Shown piece by piece: positions 28,846 through 32,743 of a stretch of 32,743 bases of DNA (position 1 is its first letter; every line of letters begins with the position of its first letter). The notes below the pieces were generated by a model. The model was not told where the DNA came from. It worked only from the letters and a program-made list of their open reading frames with translations, and made no database searches. Both the position numbers and the translations under genes were made by a program. The stretch is from a virus. The DNA lies in IMG/VR virus record IMGVR_UViG_3300032006_000041, positions 1-32,743 of that record; one strand, given 5' to 3'.

Positions 28846-30791
28846 TAGTTAATAATCCTTTGGAATCCACCTCTTCTGACTCCATCCTTGATTGCTTCAG
28901 CTACCTTATTTTCAAAATCGTCAAAGCCGTAAGTCGCACCCATTATATTAATAGTTATGTTTGCTCCCATGCCACCACCTCTGCCTAATGGTACAACAGC
29001 CTCAGGGCCTGCTTCTCCAATCATTGCAAGAGTTGGACTTTTGACAATCCCACCTTGTGCAAGTGCAGGTATCTCAGGAATATTAGGACTCCAACCTTTT
29101 CCACCAATTCCCATAACCCAATCAGGAATTTTAAATTCAAAGGTGTTTATCAATCCAATTATGGAGTTCCATATGGAAATAACTCCGTTGGCTATTGCTT
29201 TAAATCCGTTCAGTATTAAGTCTTTATCACCTGTGAATATTCCAACGATTACATCCCATATTCCACCAAGCACATCAACAAGCCCCCCAAATATTCCTTT
29301 AACTGCTTCAACCACATTGCTTACTATTTCTTTGAACTTATCCCACTTGTCTCCAAGTAGCTTTCCCATCAGTTCATCAAACTTATCCCATATAAAGCCA
29401 TATAAGGTTGAGAACACTTCCTTGAGGGCATCCCAAGCACCTGAGAAGTGTTCCAATGCCGCATCTGTATCGCCTTTGAATAAAGCAACGAAACCTTTAA
29501 TGATTTCAGACCAAAACTCGATTACCCCACCAACCACATCTTTAATCATTTCCCAAGTTCCTGCGAAATGTTGTGACATCCACGCATCAAGTTTTTCCCA
29601 CGTTTCCCAAAACACCCGAACAATTGTGTCCCAGTTCTTCCATATGAGAATTGCCGCTGTTACTGCCGCAACAATTCCAAGAATGATTAATGCAACAGGG
29701 TTCGCAGACATAACTAGATTAAAAGCCGCTTGAATTACCGTCCATGCTTTTGTTGCCGCTGATGCAACCATAGTAGAACTTGCCAATGCCGCAACTCCGC
29801 TAATAAATGCAGGGAGCATAACAACGAATGGCCCTGCGGCAGATGCTATTCCTGCAAGGGGTTCAATCATCAGTTTGGCTTTATCTTTCATCATGTCGAA
29901 TCTCTCCCCTGATGTGAGAGAACCTTCATTCATTTCATCAAGAACACCCGATGCTTCAGAAAGAGTATCTGCCATTACTTCAAGGTCTAAAGCACCTTCC
30001 TGTATAGCAACTTTCATTCTCTGCGCCCCTTCAGCACCGAATAAATCAGTTGCCATATTTAATGCTTCTGTTTCAGAAGTGGCGTTTTTAATGTCTTCCA
30101 TACCTGCAAAGAGTGCAGAGCGTAAATCTTTCACCCCTGACTCTGCTAGCCGTCTCATTGAAGCATTAATTCCGGGCATTACTCTTGTTATTGAGATACC
30201 TGCACCCTCTAATTGAGAGAACATTGCTATGGATTCATGGAAATTTAGACCAAGGTTTTTAGTTACAGGGCCGAACTCTCTCATGGTATTAGAGAGTTGA
30301 TTCATTGGAACTCCTGTTGTCTGAGAAGCTAACGCAAGAGCATCAAGCACTTGCCCTGTCTCAGCAACGTCTATACCAAACACTCCCATAGAATCAGAAA
30401 CCGTTTTTATCATGGGTTCTACTTCAGTCCCCATGAGCCGTGACATATCAAGAAATTTCTTGGTCGTGTTTTCTAAATCATCCCCAGTTAATCCCATCTT
30501 GGTATTAACATCAGCGATAGCAGTAGAAACTGCTCCCATATCCTGAGGAACTCTTCCTGCTAGGTCACGGAACTCTTCTTTTAGTCCTTCAAGTTCTGCA
30601 CCAGTTGCACCAGTTCCTGCTCGTATATTGTTGTACGATTTTGTGAACTCATCTCCGACTTTGACAAGAGCAAGCCCAACACCTGCAACAGCAAGACTTA
30701 CCCCTGCTACTGCTTTGCTTACTTTTTGGAATTGGCCTTGAGCCTTACTTCCATCAGCGTTAACTAATATATTTACTGCGTTAGCCGCCAT
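28845..30791 (-). CDS. Tape measure protein
   Basis: A 648-residue protein. The N terminus has an Ala/Gly/Val-rich helix (AVAGVSLAVAGVGLALVKVG) and the phage-TMP motif region with GATGAELEGLKEEFRDLAG. Hydrophobic stretches at about 310-345 and 365-385 (NPVALIILGIVAAVTAAILI) may insert in the host membrane during DNA entry. Trp-rich repeats (WDALKEVF, WDKFKEIV, WDVIVGIF) occupy 395-560. The C terminus reads GEAGPEAVVPLG, a signature shared by many tape measures. At about 0.15 nm per residue it predicts a tail near 100 nm. Preceded by the chaperone frameshift gene, as expected. Confidence 0.92.
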   Translation of the reverse strand: MAANAVNILVNADGSKAQGQFQKVSKAVAGVSLAVAGVGLALVKVGDEFTKSYNNIRAGTGATGAELEGLKEEFRDLAGRVPQDMGAVSTAIADVNTKMGLTGDDLENTTKKFLDMSRLMGTEVEPMIKTVSDSMGVFGIDVAETGQVLDALALASQTTGVPMNQLSNTMREFGPVTKNLGLNFHESIAMFSQLEGAGISITRVMPGINASMRRLAESGVKDLRSALFAGMEDIKNATSETEALNMATDLFGAEGAQRMKVAIQEGALDLEVMADTLSEASGVLDEMNEGSLTSGERFDMMKDKAKLMIEPLAGIASAAGPFVVMLPAFISGVAALASSTMVASAATKAWTVIQAAFNLVMSANPVALIILGIVAAVTAAILIWKNWDTIVRVFWETWEKLDAWMSQHFAGTWEMIKDVVGGVIEFWSEIIKGFVALFKGDTDAALEHFSGAWDALKEVFSTLYGFIWDKFDELMGKLLGDKWDKFKEIVSNVVEAVKGIFGGLVDVLGGIWDVIVGIFTGDKDLILNGFKAIANGVISIWNSIIGLINTFEFKIPDWVMGIGGKGWSPNIPEIPALAQGGIVKSPTLAMIGEAGPEAVVPLGRGGGMGANITINIMGATYGFDDFENKVAEAIKDGVRRGGFQRIIN

Positions 30792-31352
30792 TCTTATCCT
30801 TGTCTAATCCGATATTCACTATGTTCAACATTTTTAACAGGCTGACATCCTCTCCCATTAGAGAAGACGGCAAACAACTGTATCTTTGACAGATACCGTC
30901 TATCATTTCCGCATTAACCAAAAGAGGTGGCTTAACAATAGGATTTCCATCCCTGTCAGTCCCACCTCCTACGGCTTTCCACTTGAGAATCTCAGCCTCT
31001 AGGCTTCCCCCACAGTTGCCGCAGTCTCAGCCCATGATTGAATCATGGCTGTGCAGATATTGGGGGGCAGTTCTAAGAAGCCGTTTCCAGTAGCAGGTAC
31101 AGGTTTGCCATCCTCATCATGTAAATTCCACTCTTGGACAATCTCATCACCAAACTTTAAGAACATCATTTTCATGTCCTCCGCAGTATTGGTTTCTGAA
31201 ACTGTTTGAAACTCCAAAAACGTGGATATATTCACATCAAGTTTTACCCTGATTTCCAGACCGTGATATTCATGGTCTTCTGGAAACGTAAGGTTAGCTT
31301 CCCTGCGTTGCAGGACAAACGGTTTTGTTCCTGTCGTATTCTTAACCACCAT
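30781..31352 (-). CDS. Tail assembly chaperone, -1 frameshift product (gpGT-like)
   Basis: The -1 frame opens at the slip site and stays open to TAA at 30781, overlapping the tape measure start. The extra part (about 75 residues) contains EAEILKWKAVGGGTD, then CQRYSCLPSSLMGEDVSLLK and LNIVNIG, the kind of sequence seen in T domains. A product of about 190 residues follows. Location between tail tube and tape measure, reading-frame continuity and the conserved shape together identify a lambda-style G/GT system. Two entries are given for the same gene because two proteins are made. Confidence 0.85.
30999..31352 (-). CDS. Tail assembly chaperone, short form (gpG-like)
   Basis: A 117-residue protein read without frameshift. 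It starts at the ATG that overlaps the tail tube stop (TAATG). The N terminus (TGTKPFVLQRREANLTFPED) and the acidic/helical middle (NTAEDMKMMFLKFGDEIVQ) fit the G part of lambda-type tail chaperones. It ends at TAG shortly after the GGGGGAA slip site. The short form is made by most ribosomes and works with the GT form on the tape measure. Confidence 0.8.
   Translation of the reverse strand: MVVKNTTGTKPFVLQRREANLTFPEDHEYHGLEIRVKLDVNISTFLEFQTVSETNTAEDMKMMFLKFGDEIVQEWNLHDEDGKPVPATGNGFLELPPNICTAMIQSWAETAATVGEA
31005..31011 (-). promoter_or_regulatory. Programmed -1 frameshift slip site
   Basis: On the minus strand the 0 frame is GTG GGG GAA GCC TAG. GGGGGAA lets GGG in the P site re-pair one base back (GGG again). 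The A-site codon would become GGA, so slippage is probably by the P-site tRNA. The 0-frame stop is two codons later, which is typical. Confidence 0.75.
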
Positions 31353-31771
31353 TATGATGCTGTACCCCAAGTTGGTACTGTTCCATCTTGAAGAGGCAGA
31401 GTAACAGACCAAGTTAATGCTCCATCATTACCCCTTGAAATGTTGTAATCACCCACAAGGCATTCAGCTTCAAGTTCGGGGTATCCAGTAGTGTTTCCAC
31501 CAATTGCTATAGTAACTGTCCTAGTACCTGATTTTGTCTTAAAGACATCATGAGCCATATTGGATGCGGCATCAAAGACACCACTCAGGGAAATAGTTAA
31601 ATCCCCCAATCCAATAATTCTTTCCATAGCAGACTTGCTGATAGAAGTTGCGTCCAAGAGATTTTGGCTATTCCCAATTTCATAATTGGTTATATCCGTA
31701 GATAAATCTCTAGGCGTTCCTGCACTATCATCAACCGCTATGTAATCACCTAATCCGCTTTGTTTAGCCAT
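31352..31771 (-). CDS. Tail tube protein, shorter paralog
   Basis: A 139-residue protein with the phage tail tube pattern: MAKQSGLGDYIAVDDSAGT, strand/helix core with SISKSAMERIIGLGDLTISL, FDAASNMAHDVFKTKSGT, TVTIAIGG and ending in VTLPLQDG. It aligns by eye with the first half of the upstream gene (both have MAK.SGL, then AM.RI.G..DG/LS and FDA). It stacks to form the tail tube. The other copy has an extra domain; which one is the main tube subunit is not settled by sequence alone. Confidence 0.8.
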   Translation of the reverse strand: MAKQSGLGDYIAVDDSAGTPRDLSTDITNYEIGNSQNLLDATSISKSAMERIIGLGDLTISLSGVFDAASNMAHDVFKTKSGTRTVTIAIGGNTTGYPELEAECLVGDYNISRGNDGALTWSVTLPLQDGTVPTWGTAS

Positions 31772-31781
31772 TATGACCTCC

Positions 31782-32510
31782 TTAGAATCTAGCGAATCCT
31801 ACTGCGATAACCGCATTAGTAAATGTTCCTGATGAAGACACCCTCACATATCTATTGACTGTTCCTGTGACTTCACTTCTTTCCGCTGTTGGAACATCTG
31901 ATGTTCCAATAGTTGAAAACGTAATTAAATCTGCCCATGTTACGTTGTCTGAACTGTGTTCAATCTTTACAACAACGCTTCCTGACCCAAGGGAAAGAAA
32001 GTGGGCATATCCTGCTCCCCCTGATGCTGACGAGGCCGAATTATCAATGGCTGTTCCGTCAGTTGCGGATGAGTGAGTGTCATCAAATGCTGTAAGCATT
32101 TCACCGAACTCCCCACCAACTCCTGCTGTTCCCGAAAAACTAGCATTAGAAGTTATGGCTGACCCTGTTGAAGCAGTTACATTGTAATCAGCTTCCTTGG
32201 CAATCAATCCTGCAAAATCCGACCCAACAGCAGAACCTAACGGAGCAGTAACGATTTGATTAGCTGTTGGAAGTTTTCCTGAGTTTGATGTAAAGGTTGA
32301 GTGAGACAAATTAGTTCCCGCATCAAAATAACAGTTAATTGATAGGCTTCCATCTGACCTCCCTGTTATTCTTTTCATTGCTAGGGTATTCAATGGAGTT
32401 ACATCAAGAGTTTCCTGAGAATAACCCATTCCATCAAGAGCATTAGCGTCACCACTAATATCTCTGCCCTGTACAAAGCACCTAACATTTAATCCACTAA
32501 CTTTTGCCAT
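31782..32510 (-). CDS. Tail tube protein with C-terminal beta-sandwich domain
   Basis: A 242-residue protein. The first 135 residues are a tube module like the following gene (LNTLAMKRITGRSDGSLSI, FDAGTNLSHSTFTSNSGK). From about residue 145 a second domain starts (AFDDTHSSATDGTAIDNSAS), with VVVKIEHSSDNVTWADLITF and VNRYVRVSSSGTFTNAVIAV, the layout of the Ig/discoidin-like domain that marine phage tail proteins carry. It lies beside the tail terminator gene on the circle. The C-terminal domain may decorate the outside of the tube. Confidence 0.8.
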   Translation of the reverse strand: MAKVSGLNVRCFVQGRDISGDANALDGMGYSQETLDVTPLNTLAMKRITGRSDGSLSINCYFDAGTNLSHSTFTSNSGKLPTANQIVTAPLGSAVGSDFAGLIAKEADYNVTASTGSAITSNASFSGTAGVGGEFGEMLTAFDDTHSSATDGTAIDNSASSASGGAGYAHFLSLGSGSVVVKIEHSSDNVTWADLITFSTIGTSDVPTAERSEVTGTVNRYVRVSSSGTFTNAVIAVGFARF

Positions 32511-32743
32511 CTTGTTCTCCTATGGAGTAATTGTAACTTCACCCATAATTTGTACTGATAACGGAATATCCAGAGTCCTGTAGGCCACTCCTCCAATATC
32601 TGTATACCCTGTTGATGCACTTCCTATTTCTATGTCATTCACATTGCCACTCAGGTCAGAATCACCACGCAATGCACTGTCTATATTTACAATCGCATCC
32701 CATACTTCTAACTCCACATCTTCTCTAATGTCTCTTGATATTT
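32506..32743. repeat. Terminal direct repeat, right copy (contig closure)
   Basis: Second copy of bases 1-238 with two synonymous differences. It continues from the tail tube gene into the tail terminator gene, as expected when the contig end wraps onto its start. Confidence 0.95.
32520..32743 (-). CDS. Tail terminator protein, 3' part (repeat copy)
   Basis: This is the last 74 codons of the gene at 15-449, cut by the window end. It is not a separate gene: its upstream half lies at 239-449 once the ends are joined. The encoded residues are identical to the left copy despite two base changes. Confidence 0.9.
   Translation of the reverse strand, partial: ISRDIREDVELEVWDAIVNIDSALRGDSDLSGNVNDIEIGSASTGYTDIGGVAYRTLDIPLSVQIMGEVTITP

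Noticed and set aside
1-32743. tRNA genes, CRISPR arrays, insertion sequences, attachment sites
   Set aside because: No cloverleaf-like segment, regularly spaced repeat, transposase or integrase was seen on either strand. A dedicated tRNA scan was not possible here.

Overview
The window looks like one complete genome of an uncultured, tailed double-stranded DNA phage with siphovirus morphology. It has a tape measure protein, a frameshifted tail-assembly chaperone, tail tube proteins and an HK97-type head. The first 238 bases recur as the last 238 bases with two substitutions, so the contig closes on itself with a unit length of about 32,505 bp. All supported genes lie on the minus strand, so transcription runs from high to low coordinates and, on the circle, from position 1 back to about 32,505. 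The composition is moderately AT-rich. There are AGGAG-type ribosome binding sites, many overlapping TAATG/ATGA gene junctions and several GTG or TTG starts. The host cannot be named from sequence alone. The structural proteins (Ser/Thr/Gly-rich, with GNHxH and GQVLTSGG-type motifs) resemble those of aquatic environmental phages.

Early/accessory block (21004 down to 8756): a structured leader and strong promoter precede a zinc-finger protein (21004), a small helix-turn-helix regulator (19666), a protein with an SSB-like acidic tail (19358), a RepA/RecA-fold helicase (18098) and a PD-(D/E)XK Holliday-junction resolvase-like nuclease (16794). An intrinsic terminator (about 16371-16417) follows. 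Next comes a run of small unknown proteins that includes an AcrVA2-like protein (14116-15528), a protein ending in a beta-clamp-binding motif (14119), and several zinc-binding proteins. Six sigma70-like promoters carrying one shared motif, TTGACA-YRTGTAAA, serve this block. A seventh lies between terL and portal.

Late block (8619 down to 1, then 32,510 down to 21199): terS, terL, a Com-like zinc finger, two small early-type genes, a portal fused to a Mu-F-like head domain, prohead protease, major capsid protein, connectors, tail completion and terminator proteins, two tail tube paralogs, the G/GT chaperone with a programmed -1 frameshift, tape measure, a distal tail protein, several tail-tip or fibre-like proteins, membrane proteins, a zinc ribbon, a staphylococcal-nuclease-like enzyme and a small membrane protein.

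The two junctions between early and late blocks are each marked by a strong hairpin with the same CATAAC...GTTATGTTATA frame. No DNA polymerase, primase, integrase, endolysin or tRNA is recognisable. Replication therefore probably relies on the host replisome, consistent with the helicase, the clamp-binding motif and the SSB-like tail.
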